The notes under the pieces were generated by a model. It had not been told where the DNA came from. It did not search any database and saw nothing but the letters and a program-made list of their open reading frames with translations. From Meles meles (taxonomy: Eukaryota > Chordata > Mammalia > Carnivora > Mustelidae): a stretch of 64,000 nt of DNA. Position numbers and translations under genes: made by a program. Positions 32,528 through 43,905 of the stretch are shown here, one piece after another. The number at the start of each line of letters is the position of its first letter. Within the stretch, counting starts at the first letter, position 1. The DNA is taken from positions 73,650,076 through 73,714,075 of the forward strand of contig NC_060081.1 in the NCBI RefSeq assembly GCF_922984935.1, in the 5' to 3' direction.

Positions 32528-33089
32528 GTTTTTAAGTAACAGAAGTTTTTTCCTTGCTGTTCTTGAGTCTGGAATTCTGAGGGCAAGGTGCCAACCTAGT
32601 CAGGTTCCCGTGAGAGCCGTCTTGGGTGGCAGACAATCCCCTTCTCCTTGTCTCCTTACAAGGCAGAAAGAGAGTGAGCTCACTTAACGGTGTCTTCTTT
32701 GAAGGGGCGTTAATCCCATTCATGAGGGTGCCATCCTGTGATCTGATCCCCCCAAACATCATCACACTGGGATTAGGGTTTCCAAGTGTGAATTTGGGAT
32801 CAGACCATGACAAACACTGACCGAAACAGGCAACGCCGTTTTTGGTGATGCCACTGAAACTGACCAGGGGTGGGGAGAATTCATACCTTGATTGTACTCT
32901 TCTCCCTCACTGAGATGTCCTGCAGACACACCCCTTTAAGGAAACCCAACCAAAGGCAGAAGGTCAGCCACCTGGAGCCCAAGAGAAGATGGAGAAGAGT
33001 AGAGAAAGAATCTAGAGGAGCAAAGCATGTCTAGGGAAATGTCCACCCTAAGGGGCATTTCTTGAGGTACACTTACTTGAGATGAATTC
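32528..33089. other. Unique-looking non-coding sequence
   Basis: 32600-32815 resembles part of an old LTR ('CCATCCTGTGATCTGATCCC' region) but too weakly to name. No gene. Confidence 0.35.
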
Positions 33090-33200
33090 ATTCATGCAGT
33101 CCTGAGTTCCACCGACAATGATTCAACACCCATGTGCCAGGCACCGCGGTAAATGCCGGGACACGCGCACACAGACTAATTCTAATGTGGTAGGTAATTT
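33090..33200 (-). mobile_element. L2/MIR 3' end fragment, antisense
   Basis: 'TCAACACCCATGTGCCAGGC' and 'CACCGCGGTAAATGCCGGGA' match the antisense end wording of L2. Confidence 0.5.
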
Positions 33201-33630
33201 ATCGGGTATCACTGTGTATCTTATTCTCTCTGCTGTATTTCCCCCGCCATGTGAAGGAGGGAAACTGAGACTTTGAGTTTGCCTGGTTGAATTTCAACAA
33301 GTCTGTTGAAATGCCTCATTTAGCATTTTACGGCAGCTTGTGTGCAGTAGGGCCAAAGGCAAAACTTTCCAAGTTTAAGTTTTGGAAAATCTACAGTCGT
33401 TTGAAGGGTATTGCGTCGGGGGCGCGGGGTAGAGAGGAGAACTTTTGGGAGGTGGAGCTAGGAGCCCGTGGAGGAGAGGAAGAGAAGCTGGGGAGCATCC
33501 TCAGAGCTGGTAAACGGGATTTGCTTTTGCTTTTTGCTGGTCAGATGCTCTATTGCAATGTCCCAGGCAGGGGCTAAATCTTAGAGGGGACATCTGTGGC
33601 GCTCTGCAGATATGATTTTTTCGGAAGAAA

Positions 33631-33667
33631 TGTGTGTGTGTGTGTGTGTGTATTTTGGGGGGGGGGG
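33631..33667 (+). repeat. (TG)n followed by an 11-G run
   Basis: (TG)10 TA at 33631-33652, a TTTT spacer, then eleven G residues at 33657-33667. It is a length-unstable site. Confidence 0.9.
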
Positions 33668-33882
33668 CACAATGTATATCAGTAGTGACAACTATCATCC
33701 AAAACCCAAAAATCCCTTTTCTGAATGTTCTGAGCTGCGTCCACCCCCTGGGGTTCTTGCATGATCCTAGAGAGGCCTAGAGAGCCCCTCCCAGTAACTA
33801 AGATTGAGTTTCTCACCAGCCCAGGAGAGGGGGCTTGAAGCAGATTAAGCTCAATCTCAAGAAATACAGAAACATCACATTT

Positions 33883-34098
33883 GGGAGGCATCTGGGTGAC
33901 TCAGTGTGTTAAGCGTCTGATGACTTGATTTTGGTTCAGGTCATGAGCTCGGCGTCCTGGGACTGAACCCTGTGTTGGGCTGTCTGCTCAGCGGGGAGTC
34001 TGCTTGTCTCCCTCTCCCTCTTCCTCACCCCTGCCTGTGCACGTGCATGCATGCACTCTCTCTCTCAAATGAATAAATAAATCTTAAAAAAAAAAAAA
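33883..34098 (+). mobile_element. CAN SINE with target duplication
   Basis: Body from GGGAGGCATCTGGGTGACTC to ATAAATAAATCTT plus A-run. AGAAACATCACATTT (33868-33882) and AGAAACACCACATTT (34099-34113) form a 15 bp duplication with one mismatch. The wording TGATGACTTGATTTTGGTTC marks a different, older subfamily. Confidence 0.9.
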
Positions 34099-34239
34099 AG
34101 AAACACCACATTTTGTGTATTGGGTGTTACTGACTACAATTTGTATATCCACCACAGCGACGTTGACGGAAACTACTTTTCCAGAATCGCAGTATATGCA
34201 GTGGATGTCTTTACTCTTTAATCCATCTGCCGGTGCAGT

Positions 34240-34640
34240 GAATATGTGTCGTGCACCCATTTGTGTCAGACTCTGTTCCTAGAACAGTGCTTGGCACTGA
34301 GGTTATGACGGTGAGCAAAGTCGACCAAGCCCCTCGTGGAGCTTAAATAAGGAAACAGAGATCTGCAGTCAAATGCTCTACCACTGAGCTATACCCCCGG
34401 AAACAGAGATCTGAATGAGGTGGCGGAGAGGGCCCTCTGGGGTCGGGACAAAGAACGTTCCAGGCTGAAGGAAGAGCCGGGACAAAGCTCTGAGGCTAGG
34501 AGGCTCGTGTGGCTGTAGAGTGAGGGAGGAAGGTAGTGGTAGACTCAGGTCAGCACCATCGGGAAGGGAGATGGGGACAGGCGGCTTTGGATCTTTGGAT
34601 CTAGGAAAACAGACCTGTAGGAGTTTGTCAGGGACTGTGG
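34240..34640 (-). mobile_element. L2 LINE fragment, antisense, carrying a tRNA-Cys insertion
   Basis: 'CTAGAACAGTGCTTGGCACT', 'CTCGTGGAGCTTAAATAAGG', 'GAACGTTCCAGGCTGAAGGA', 'GCTCTGAGGCTAGGAGGCTC' follow antisense L2. The order is broken only at 34366-34413 by the tRNA-derived insert and its target duplication. Confidence 0.65.
34360..34398 (-). pseudogene. 5' fragment of tRNA-Cys(GCA), tail-less retrocopy
   Basis: On the minus strand, 34398 down to 34360 reads as the first 39 bases of cytosolic tRNA-Cys: GGGGGTATAGCTCAGTGG (acceptor, D-stem start and A-box), then TAGAGCATTTGACTGCAGATC through the anticodon loop with anticodon GCA (quoted in two parts). The 3' half is absent: no T-arm, no box B, no CCA and no poly(A). 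The 15 bp GGAAACAGAGATCTG lies on both sides (34351-34365 and 34399-34413). Six bases (GATCTG) belong both to the tRNA match and to the left duplication, so the tRNA 3' break probably paired with the target there. This is the structure of a tail-less retropseudogene made by L1 machinery. It cannot be a working tRNA gene. Confidence 0.88.
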
Positions 34641-35344
34641 AGGGTCCGGCCTTGTCCTCCCTGCAGACTAACAAGAGAGACCATCACGGTTCCAGAGGCT
34701 CTGTCTGGCAGAAGACTCAAGTCCCCGGAGTCAGAGACAATGAATGGGCTTCATTACTGGGCACAGCAGGCTGCGTGAGCTCTGTGTCCGCTTCCGCTCC
34801 CTTTGCCCTCCGGGTCCATGGGGGCCAAGACGAACGGCCCAGGTAGATTTATATGCGTAGTGTTTGCAGCACAGCCAAGGAACCCACAGCTTAGGAAACT
34901 TGATCTTTCACAAGGGACCTGCTAACAGACTTCCATTTTCGCCCTGGAGGAGGACATTATCTGTACTAGGCTGGCCGGGAAGCAAGTCTGCCCTCTGCCC
35001 GGAGGGCGCTACTATTTCTGTCTTCCAAGGCCGCCTGCTGTATGAACATCCTGGAAAAGATAGTCCAGAACAAAAGCTGTTAGGGCCTCTGCCCACAGGA
35101 CATGCAGAAACATGAAACGTGAGAAACTCAGAAGACTGAGTTAGTGAACCCTAAACTCGATGAGCACTTTTATGAGTTGATGTCGTTCTGGGCCAGGTTA
35201 AGTAACGCAGTTCCTGTTTTGCTGATTGTTCAGACTCCAGAGGGAGGCAAGGGGACCATTGATCATCAGAGGTGAGTGTAAGAGTCCTCAGGGAGAGGAA
35301 GAGGGTAAATGAGGCCCCTTTTTAGGTTAGTAGGTTTCAAAATT
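34641..35344. other. Unique-looking non-coding sequence
   Basis: No gene or named repeat recognised; moderately GC-rich. Confidence 0.45.
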
Positions 35345-35480
35345 CACTGGTCGTTTTTCAACAAATATTTCTTCAGTGCCTGCTATGTGGCAGGTGCCCC
35401 TGGGGCTGTATTCGAGATGCAGAAAGAAAGGGTGAGCCGAAGGTCCACAGGGCAGGCCACAATGGGGGCCAAGCTCACCA
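35345..35480 (-). mobile_element. L2 3' end fragment, antisense
   Basis: 'TTTCAACAAATATTTCTTCA', 'GTGCCTGCTATGTGGCAGGT' and 'CCCTGGGGCTGTATTCGAGA' are antisense L2 end words. Confidence 0.6.
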
Positions 35481-35504
35481 GGCCAAGTCTGTTGTAGACA
35501 GATT

Positions 35505-35640
35505 TCTCAGCTGGGTGCAAGGCAGAGTCGCCTGGGCACACCCCAGAATAATTCAAAATCTCTGTGCCTGAGGCTGAGGCATGTGGATTGGTTTAAAAAC
35601 AATGTCCCCGTCGATTCTGAGAGGCGGTAGGGGTTGAGAA
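35505..35640. mobile_element. MER5/hAT-Charlie-like fragment
   Basis: 'AGAGTCGCCTGGGCACACCC' and a GGGGTTGAGAAT end resemble short hAT-Charlie elements. The family call is weak. Confidence 0.35.
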
Positions 35641-35793
35641 TATCACCATGGAGGAGGGAGAGGGCCACAGGTTCCTCCTGGCCAGGCTGCTGCTGCTTCC
35701 CCTGAGTGTCTGTTATGAGGGCCCAGTGTCCTCTGAGGTGGGACACATTTCTGTACCCTTAGGATGAGTTCTGATGCCAATACAGGATTCATT

Positions 35794-35989
35794 CTTCTTC
35801 TTCTTCATTTTTTTTTTTTTTAAAGATTTTATTTATTTGACAGAGAGAGACAGAGAGAGGGAACATAAGCAGGGGGAGTGGGAGAGGAAAAAGCAGGCTT
35901 CCCCCTGAGCAGGGAACCTGATCCCAGGACCCCAAGATCACGACCTGAGCTGAAGGCAGACGCTCAGTGACCGAGCCAGCCAGGCACCG
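35794..35989 (-). mobile_element. CAN SINE, antisense
   Basis: T-run, AAAGATTTTATTTATTTG tail, and a head ending CCGAGCCAGCCAGGCACC. AGGATTCATT at 35784-35793 and 35990-35999 is an exact target duplication. Confidence 0.92.
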
Positions 35990-36119
35990 AGGATTCATTA
36001 TTCTTGATACAAGAAGATGAAAACAATTGTTCTTTACCCCAAGGTCTAGGCTGGGCGGGTGTTAGCACATTTCAGGCTTCCGCGGTGTCCCAGGACTTGT
36101 GTATCTCCGGTGGTTGGTA

Positions 36120-36365
36120 TTTGCACAGGCATCACAATAGGAGTAAAAACAGACTTTTGAATCAGAGGAATGCAGCTTTGAAACCCAGCTTTACCTTTAC
36201 TGGTTCTGTGAACTTTCCCAGATTTCCCACCTTTTCTGGGGTCAGTCTCCTGCTCAGCCCGGAGAGCAGGCTCCTACCTCTTAACAGGGTTGTTTGGAAG
36301 ATGAGATGAAACAAGATACCTAAGGTTTAGAACTCTGTCTTACTATATAGTTAGGATTCAACGTA
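36120..36365 (-). mobile_element. MIR SINE, antisense
   Basis: 'TTTGAAACCCAGCTTTACCT', 'TCTTAACAGGGTTGTTTGGA', 'AGATGAGATGAAACAAGATA', 'AGTTAGGATTCAACGTATG' follow antisense MIR over about 240 bp. Confidence 0.7.
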
Positions 36366-37480
36366 TGTGAAATTTTTTATTACCTCACTTAATCCTCAAA
36401 ATGACCCCTGAACCATAAATCTGCAATTTTTTTTTTTCCGAAGAGGTATCTGGATCTCAGCGTAAGTAAGAATATGGAAGTAGAAAAGCAGGTCCTTGCT
36501 TTTGAGGAGCTTATAATTGAGAGGATATGACCTCCTTGGAAAGAATTATATGAAAATAAACCCAGATAATGATTCAAAACTCTATTAGAATGATACTCTA
36601 CTGAGTACATTGGAGTAGTGTGTAGAAGACGAAACTGAAGAGCATATAATTTGAAGATTTCCAAGCTCAGACCCAGTTACTCTGGTCTGAGCCAGAAATC
36701 TTCTATTCAACAGACAGACAGCCCCAGATGACTCTGCAACCACATTTGATGTGTGAATGACACATAAAGAAACAGTTTGAGAAATTCCCGTGTGGGGCAG
36801 CTTTTGGGAAGAGGTAGGCTTTGAACTGGGTCTTAAAATCTAGGTAAAACCATGGATGGGCAAAGGAGATGGGAGAGAGTATTTTTCAAGAGGGAGCAAG
36901 TTATGAGCAGAGCTCAGAAGACAAGAATGGATCATATTTGCAGAATTAACCATGTTAATATACATAGTAATTCAAGTTTATTGGTTTTGCTGGACTTTAA
37001 TAAGGTAAGTATTTTCTCATTTCCATGACCTTTTTCTGGCAAAGAAACTTAATTAACAAACCTTTCATTTCTTGAAGGTCTTCTCTCCAACAACCCCACA
37101 TCAGTTTTGCTGAGCACCACACCATGGTGTGTTTGGATATTGATATTCTATCTAAATTATGCAGACAGTGAATTTCTGAAAGTCAGGCGGGGATGAGTAG
37201 TCTCTTGATCCGTGGTGAGGGGACACAGAAAGCTCCAGGAAGTTAAAACATCCCAGGATGTGCAATTTGGGATAGATTCCACTGAGAGCCTGGAGCGAAG
37301 GTGTCAAGCTCGGCCATGAGTTAAAAACATATGCCCCCACCCTCCTGAAGTTTGTTATGTTTTGTGTTGTTTTATTCAGAGAGGGAATCTCCTGTACAAT
37401 GTTAAAAATTAGTAGCCATAATGTAAGAAAATGGAATTGCAAAAAAATGGGATTTCCTATTTCTCTTGAAAAGTTGGAAG
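36366..37480. other. Unique-looking non-coding sequence
   Basis: AT-rich, no gene. A short 'CCTCACTTAATCCTCAAAAT' patch at 36384 is MIR-like. Confidence 0.45.
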
Positions 37481-37975
37481 CTTGGTATTTCACGTCGGGG
37501 TACTGTTGTCTGCAAGTAGCAAGTAAAACCTTACGTAGACTGGCTTAAACTTTAAGACTTTGTTATCTTATATAAAACAAGCTCCAGAGGCTGGCCAGAT
37601 GTGGTGTTCCAGGGATCTGGTCCAGATGGCCCCAGCTCTGTGTGGCAAGATGGCAACAGCAGTTTCTGGCATTATAGTAAGACACAACTCTGTCCAGAGG
37701 AAGAAAGATGATCTCTTCTTATTTCTTTGGAACTCCAAGCATTGAACTGGCCTTCCTTTATGTCTCCTTGGCTAGAACTTGGTCACACATGAGCTCCTAT
37801 GCTAATTACTGACAAGGTAAACAGAATTCTCTCACCTGGCTTAGACCAATGTTCTAGACCTGGAGAACTCAATGGGAGAAGGGGTCATCTTGGGGGAGAG
37901 GGTTACATACACAAAGAAGGAGAGGATGGGAATTGCAAGGCAGTCAACAGTATCCATTTCAACTTGACATTGTAG
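37481..37975. repeat. Old interspersed repeat, family not assigned
   Basis: 'GTAGACTGGCTTAAACTTTA', 'AGGCTGGCCAGATGTGGTGT', 'TGGCAAGATGGCAACAGCAG' and 'GGCTAGAACTTGGTCACACA' look like successive parts of a known old mammalian repeat that I remember only as wording. It contains no coding frame. Confidence 0.4.
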
Positions 37976-38075
37976 GTTTCATACTTTCTCTTGGCAGAAG
38001 TTGGCTAGAGCTGGTGTAAGTTGTTCCCTTTAGAGGGCTCATGGAGTCTTCAATTTGTCATATTATTATTATTTT

Positions 38076-38256
38076 TTAAAGATATATTTATTTGAGAGGG
38101 AGAATAAGCAGGGGGAGAGGGAGAGGTAGAGAGAAATTCCTTGTACAGACTCTGTGTTGAGCATGGAGCCCAACATGGGGCTCGATCCCACAACCCTGAG
38201 ATCATGACCTGAGCTGAAATCAAGAGTTGGCTGCTTAAACACCCAGGCAACCCCCC
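38076..38256 (-). mobile_element. CAN SINE, antisense, older
   Basis: AAAGATATATTTATTTGAG tail, 'GGGGCTCGATCCCACAACCC' middle, and the head ends AAACACCCAGGCAACCCC. TTATTATTTT at 38066-38075 and 38257-38266 is an exact target duplication. Confidence 0.88.
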
Positions 38257-38266
38257 TTATTATTTT

Positions 38267-39109
38267 ATATCCTAACTGCCTCCAGAGTTATTTTACCTGC
38301 TTAGCTCCTACAGGCAATCGGATTTGGGATCCTATATGTAAACACTTCAAGTATGCCATACTTTTGTTAAGTGGTATTGTTCATTGACATCATTCGGCTT
38401 AGATAATCAATTAGAGGGATCGCTTAATTGCTCCGCTCCTCCTCTGCCCACTAGATATTGCTTGTCAACCTTCCAAAGGACTTATATCTTCTTTCCTCTT
38501 GTGGCCAACTTCCCCGCTCATATCCTACTTTTGATGATGCACCGATTCTGTGGGCCACTGGGAAACCCCCAGCAGAAGTCCTTGGTCCCATTCATGCTGC
38601 TGTAAAAAAGTCCTCAAGAATTTGAGTCTTCAAAAAGCTGCCTCCATAATGAACTAGACTTAGTGAAGAGAGAAAACATACAGTGTCAATCTTGGCTAGT
38701 GACAGGGTGCAATTAACCCAGGATCAAATTGCAGCAAGATGGATGGGGCCAGATGGTCTTGTTATCCTAACAAAGGGATTATACAGGCAGTGCCCTTCAA
38801 AAGGGAGACATTTTTCCTACATAGAACTCTAGAATGAAAAGAGACAAGGGTGAACTCTTCACAATTTCCAAACAGATATTATAGAGTAGGGAAACTAGTA
38901 AATGATGTTTTAAATCATCATTCCATTCCTTAATTGGTGACTGGTAAGGCATACGTACACTGTCAGTTTTGATCGTTCTTGAAGCTGTAGCTCCTAGAAA
39001 ATTCTAAAAGAATCTTAGCCATGAAAAACCCATGAGGGAAATCAGATATCTTAGATACAGTGGGGCAAGTAAGGCAAAGAAAGTGCACGGAATTGATTTC
39101 ATTCTTTCA
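38267..39109. other. Unique-looking non-coding sequence
   Basis: AT-rich with no recognisable gene or repeat. Confidence 0.45.
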
Positions 39110-39720
39110 ACAAAAACAATTAAAGTTCTTGAACACGTGCTTTTGAGTATCAGGGATATAGTAGCGAGTGATTTGGATAATGTCTTTGCTCTCTTTAAAT
39201 GGTAGCTGGAAGAGGGTTAATAAAGTAAACAACACAGGGAAAAGATGATTTCAGAGTGATGGATGGTCAGAAGAAACTGAGTAGTCTCGTGTTGCACAGT
39301 CACAGTTGGAGAATGGAAATAGGTAGTTCTGTACTGGTAAATGTTCAGTAGGTGGTTCTCTGGGAGGCAAAAGCCCCGATTTGAGTGTTGGCCAATTTCT
39401 TTGGTGTAAATACTTCCACCATGGTCAATTTCAACTAGCCATGGGAAGGAAGATCCAGGGGAAGAGCTCCCCAGGCAGAGTGGGTATGTTGCAGGTGCAA
39501 AGGTCCTGAAGTGGACACAAACTTAACATGTCCTCCAGGGGAAGAGAGGATGCCACAGGGATAGGGTTTAGAAACTGAAAACATTGGCAGATTAGAGTGC
39601 CAGGCGGGATCTAAATCATGTAGGACTTAGGGACCATTTAAATACATTTAGGTTCTGTTCTAAATGTCATGAGACATCCTCTGAGGCTTGAGCAGGCGAT
39701 CAACCCTATCTATTTAGTAA
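39110..39720 (-). mobile_element. L2 LINE fragment, antisense, with an inserted old repeat
   Basis: 'GAACACGTGCTTTTGAGTAT' (start), 'GGCAGAGTGGGTATGTTGCA', 'GTGCAAAGGTCCTGAAGTGG', 'AAATCATGTAGGACTTAGGG' match antisense L2 order. A segment at about 39360-39450 does not belong to L2 and matches 28385-28440 in reverse complement. Confidence 0.6.
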
Positions 39721-40427
39721 GAGTCTATATCAAAGTGTCATGGAAGGAATTCAGTAAATGGTTTTCCTAAAGCAGAAGGAGATGGAGAAAGAGAAATCAT
39801 ATACTTTCACTTTACAGCTTAAGTCTTGACTTACCTCTGTTTGCTCAAAGAAAATGCTGTATGTGAATCAGTTAGCACAGTCTGGCACACAGTAAGCCCT
39901 GGAGGAATGCTGGTTCTTGTGGGTGATGCACAGGGGTTTTTGAACGTGGGGCTCAGGAGAGGTCACGGGCACTGGATGGATCAGAGAGCAGTGGTATCGT
40001 AGACGAGGGGCTGGCATTAGAGGTCGAACTTAAACACGGTGCTGAAGATTGGTTCAAACCAGTCACTGTCTCCAGCTTCGGAACTTAGTTCAGGTTAGAT
40101 AGATATCAGCTTGACACTTACCCCTCAGGGATGAGAGCTGGCCAGATTATCAGCCATGTTGAGGTCTTAAACTGTAGTGCATTTATTCGTTTCCTTTGAT
40201 CAGGGACTCTTGTTCGGCCGCCAAAGTGGACTCCATCTGGCACCTTCACACAGGACATCTTAAGTGCAAGGGAATGAAAAGAAGAAGATTCCTTGTGGGT
40301 TTTCCCTTTGTGCTATTGTTGATTTCTTTCCCTCCTTTCTTTGTTACCCAGTAAGCAGGGATTTTTCACAAGAGGAATGTAGAAATATTTTTATTTGTGT
40401 TGGCAGAAACAAGAACATTGATGGTAT
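39721..40427. other. Unique-looking non-coding sequence
   Basis: 39860-39920 has a 'TAGCACAGTCTGGCACACAG' word of MIR/L2 type; the remainder has no recognisable feature. Confidence 0.4.
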
Positions 40428-40665
40428 TAGTAGGTAGGATTTATTGAGTGCTTGCTGCATGTTTATGCGGTGTGCAAATGCTTTATGTACGCAGTTAAAC
40501 TGTGTAGCAGCCCTAAGAGGTGGGGAGATGCAGTTACCTTTATTTTACAGATGAAGAAACAGAGGCTCAGACAGGTTGAATAGTTGCCCAGCTGAGTCCC
40601 CATGGCTAGGTGGTGGCGGAGCTGGGGTTCACCCTGGTTTCTGCAGACCCTCCCCAGCCTCTGAC
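40428..40665 (+). mobile_element. MIR SINE, well preserved
   Basis: 'AGGATTTATTGAGTGCTTGC', 'TTTATTTTACAGATGAAGAA', 'ACAGAGGCTCAGACAGGTTG', 'GGAGCTGGGGTTCACCCTGG' in canonical order; the best MIR copy here. Confidence 0.88.
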
Positions 40666-42440
40666 CCTGACCCTAAAATCTATTATGGAAAACACACACC
40701 TTTTTAGACTCTGGTCCTGTGTCTTCTGAATTTTGTTCTTTGTGTTGCCTCTTTTTTGGGTGCTGTTTCTATGTTCAAGGTCCTCGTGGTTTTCATGACG
40801 CCTTCCAATGGGATGTCTACACCTGCAGTCTGTCCTTTTCAGTGCTATCGAATGAATAGCTCTAACTTGAACTCTTTACGGAGCAGCTATGGCTTATTGA
40901 ATGAGGAGCAGCCCTTTCTTTCCGCTTCAGCGCAACAAAGGACTGAGCACTGGCACATTTTTTCCCCCCAGTGGAGGGCTGCCTCCTTTCTGTGTCCTCA
41001 TCTTGGTTGTGTCCTCTGTGCTACTCCCTTCTCCCAGCAATGATGTTAGAGTTTGTGTTTCTGGAAGGTAGGGACTTGGCTGGACATCTGTCTCTGCGTA
41101 AGCCATATGAGTTTACATCTTGACTGTACACAGTGTCATGAGCCTCTGTTTTTCAAAATCCAATCCAATCCGTTTGTTCTAAGGCCATGCCCCAGAGTCG
41201 GTGAGCACCTCTCCATAGGGACTGTCCAGTCCAGTCCGGTGATTCCTGGTTGCTCAACCTGTCCTGGTGTCCGTTGGCCCATCTGTCAATGAGAGCACAG
41301 TGCAGTGTAACTTACAAGGCCCTGGAAAATCCCTTACACATTTAATACAGTTCTGAGCACAGAGTGAACGTTAGGATGTAGCAAGCAAGGGATAGAATGG
41401 GCTTTTCATAGGACGGGCTCAATTAACGTCAGCTGTCACCTTTCCTACCACCATCCTCATCATCACATCTGGCCTTACACAGCATACTGCTTGAACGTTG
41501 CAATGACTAATCCCTATTGGTTAGCTGGTGCAATTAATTGGAAAGACACCAGAAAAAGACTGGGGGAGGGGGCGGTTCTTAAAGATAGTACTTGGCCAGA
41601 AGTTTTATGTATGTTCAGTTCTTCTCTAAAATCCATTTAGTAATAGTTGATTCCCATGGTTTTGCACTTAATGATATCTAAATGTATTAAATATATGCCT
41701 CATAGAGCTGTCTGAGTGATATAGGATTTTGATCAACCTTACTTGTGCCGGAAATGAATTGATTCAGTTTAAATATTTTGTCTAAAAGTTATTTGGCCTG
41801 GAAAATACCAATCTAATTCCCTTACAAGTAAGAAAATTATAAAGAGAGAGATCTAATCAGTGTGTAGAATATAGCCTTAGAAAATGTGTATCAGCATACC
41901 TTAACGAAAGTAGAATAAATCTTGGGACTTTAATATCTCTGTTTCTTGGACCTAAATAGGCCCCTTTGGAAAACTATTTTATTGTTTCTCATTAAATTAG
42001 AATTGTGCTGAGGTGCCACTATCTACCGTTTCCTATTATTATTAATGTAAAAAAAATCACTGCATATTCAGCATTTCCCCAGTTAAAGCCAACAGAACAT
42101 CTCCTCCACACTTAAGCTTAACTTGGCCCATTTTTAAACAAAGTTCCTTTTTTTTTTGTTTTGTTTTGTTTACATCTGCATTAAAAGGTAGCAATCCTTT
42201 CTAGTGACAATTAAGTAAATTTCATGTACGGGTTTCTCCCCCGCTCCATTAAATGAGCAGGTCTGGCAGAAGCCTGGAAGGTGTTCCAGAGGAGGCAGGC
42301 GGTGTCTCGGTAACCTTAGGACGAGGCAGTGATCTCTGGCAAAGAGGATGTAGGAAGCTTCATTTTTCCAAATGTGGCTGGTTTGATAGTGCATTAGAGA
42401 GAACACTCTGAAACTTTGGATCCATCAATGAAATGGAAGG
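40666..42440. other. Unique sequence, AT-rich and repeat-free from 41580
   Basis: 41580-42060 is a repeat-free AT-rich block (TTAATGATATC, GATTTTGATCAAC, TTTGATCA-type words). T-rich (TTTTG)n at 42148-42170 ends in TGTTTAC, a forkhead-type core. No gene. Confidence 0.35.
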
Positions 42441-42801
42441 TGTTTTAGTTGGTTTGGGCAGATGTAACAGAAAACCACGAACTAGGTGACCTTTATCAAT
42501 TTACTTGTCACAGTTCTGGAGGCCAGGAGTCCAAGGTCAAGGTGCTGGCAGATTTGGTTCTGGCGAGGGCCTGATTTCCGATCGGCAGATGGTCATCTTC
42601 TCAGCGCATCCTCACTTGGCAGGGAGCAGAGAGCAGAGTTAGCTCTCGAGCTTTTCTCCTAAGGGCATTCATCCTATTCCTGGGGACACAGTGCTCCTGA
42701 CCTAATTACCTCCCAAAGGTTCCACCTCTGGATACTGTCCCACTGGGCGTTAGAATTCAACATAGGAATTTTGAGGGGACGCAGACCTTCAGTCTGTCAT
42801 A
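42441..42801 (-). mobile_element. Solo MaLR LTR with 5 bp target duplication
   Basis: 'ACAGTTCTGGAGGCCAGGAG' (42509 on), 'CCTAATTACCTCCCAAAGGT' and 'GAATTCAACATAGGAATTTT' are antisense MaLR (MLT1/MST-type) landmarks. GAAGG lies on both sides (42436-42440 and 42802-42806), the 5 bp duplication expected of this group. No internal retroviral sequence remains. Confidence 0.75.
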
Positions 42802-43486
42802 GAAGGCTTAATGTGGGTGGATACTGAGTTTCTAGACTAGTCTTGAGGTTCACAATATTTCTCAAAAATGCTGCACTGTTGTGTCTTATCTGTTCATGAA
42901 ACAGATGATTAGTGACAAGAGAGGCCACGCTGGTGACCCACTGGGCTCAGCTGGCCCAACTGTGTGATATTTGGGCCTAGGACTATATTTTATTTGGCAG
43001 CCATCCTTGGAGACTCATTTAGACCAGGCATCCCTTTCTAGTCCCCTTTCATATTTCCAGCAGCTTCTTGGCCCCCCTAAGTTTTCAGTTTCTATGTAAA
43101 TAGCAATGACCATTAGGATAGTTCCAGATACTATGATAGGACATAGCTTCCAAGATACCAAAGGCACGAAAAATGGACAGTTCCTTTATGCCACTCCTAA
43201 GTGTCACAGCCCTCCTAAGACCGCCAAACCCTTCCATGACACCGTGTCCTCCGGCCCTTACTACGTGGTTTACTGCTTTCAGCGTGACTCACTGCATGCA
43301 AGTCACGTGGGCCCCCTTGCCACTGAAGCCTGTGCTACTCCCTCACCTCTTTCTGGCTTTTGCTCAAAGGCCACCTTGTCAGGGTAACTTTCCCTGGCTC
43401 TCCTTGTTAAATTTGCAAGAACTTTCTGCCTTCTAGCACTCACTAATGCTGTTCCTAGCCTTTTTCTTTCTTTTTCTCTTTTCTTT
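42802..43486. other. Unique-looking non-coding sequence
   Basis: Contains a 43380-43470 part of L2-like wording (ACTTTCCCTGGCTCTCC) that I cannot delimit. No gene. Confidence 0.4.
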
Positions 43487-43685
43487 TTTTTTTAAGATTA
43501 TTTATTTATTTATTTGACAGAGAGAGAGAGAGAGTGAGAGCAGGAACAGAAGTGGGGGGAGTGGGGGAGGGAGAAGCAGGCTTTTTGCTGAGCAGGGAGC
43601 CTGATGTAGGGCTTGATCCCAGGACCCTGGAATCATGACCTGAGCCGAAGGCAGATGCTTAACGACTGAGTGACCCAGGCGCCCC
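43487..43685 (-). mobile_element. CAN SINE, antisense
   Basis: T-run, AAGATTATTTATTTATTTATT tail region, purine block, head ending GAGTGACCCAGGCGCCCC. Confidence 0.9.
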
Positions 43686-43714
43686 ATCTAGCTTTATTTT
43701 TCTACCAAAATCTT

Positions 43715-43905
43715 TATCATTCCCTGACATGCTGGATACCTTACTTGTTAAATACGCTTACGATTCACTCATTATATGTCTCTTCCAAGGTAGACTGTAA
43801 GCTTCAAGAAGGCACTAACTTTGTCTCACCACTGTCTTCCCAGCCCCTACAACAGGGCAGGCACCTGATAAACAAGTTCAACGCTGAGCATAGGAACGTG
43901 ATCGA
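43715..43905 (+). mobile_element. L2 LINE 3' end
   Basis: 'GTAGACTGTAAGCTTCAAGA', 'AGGCACTAACTTTGTCTCAC', 'CAGGCACCTGATAAACAAG' match sense L2 terminal order. Confidence 0.7.

Noticed and set aside
34360..34398. A working tRNA-Cys gene
   Set aside because: Only the 5' 39 bases are present; box B, the T-arm and the acceptor 3' strand are missing.
42441..42801. A larger endogenous retrovirus around the LTR
   Set aside because: No gag, pol or env-like frame and no second LTR; the 5 bp duplication directly flanks one LTR, so it is solo.
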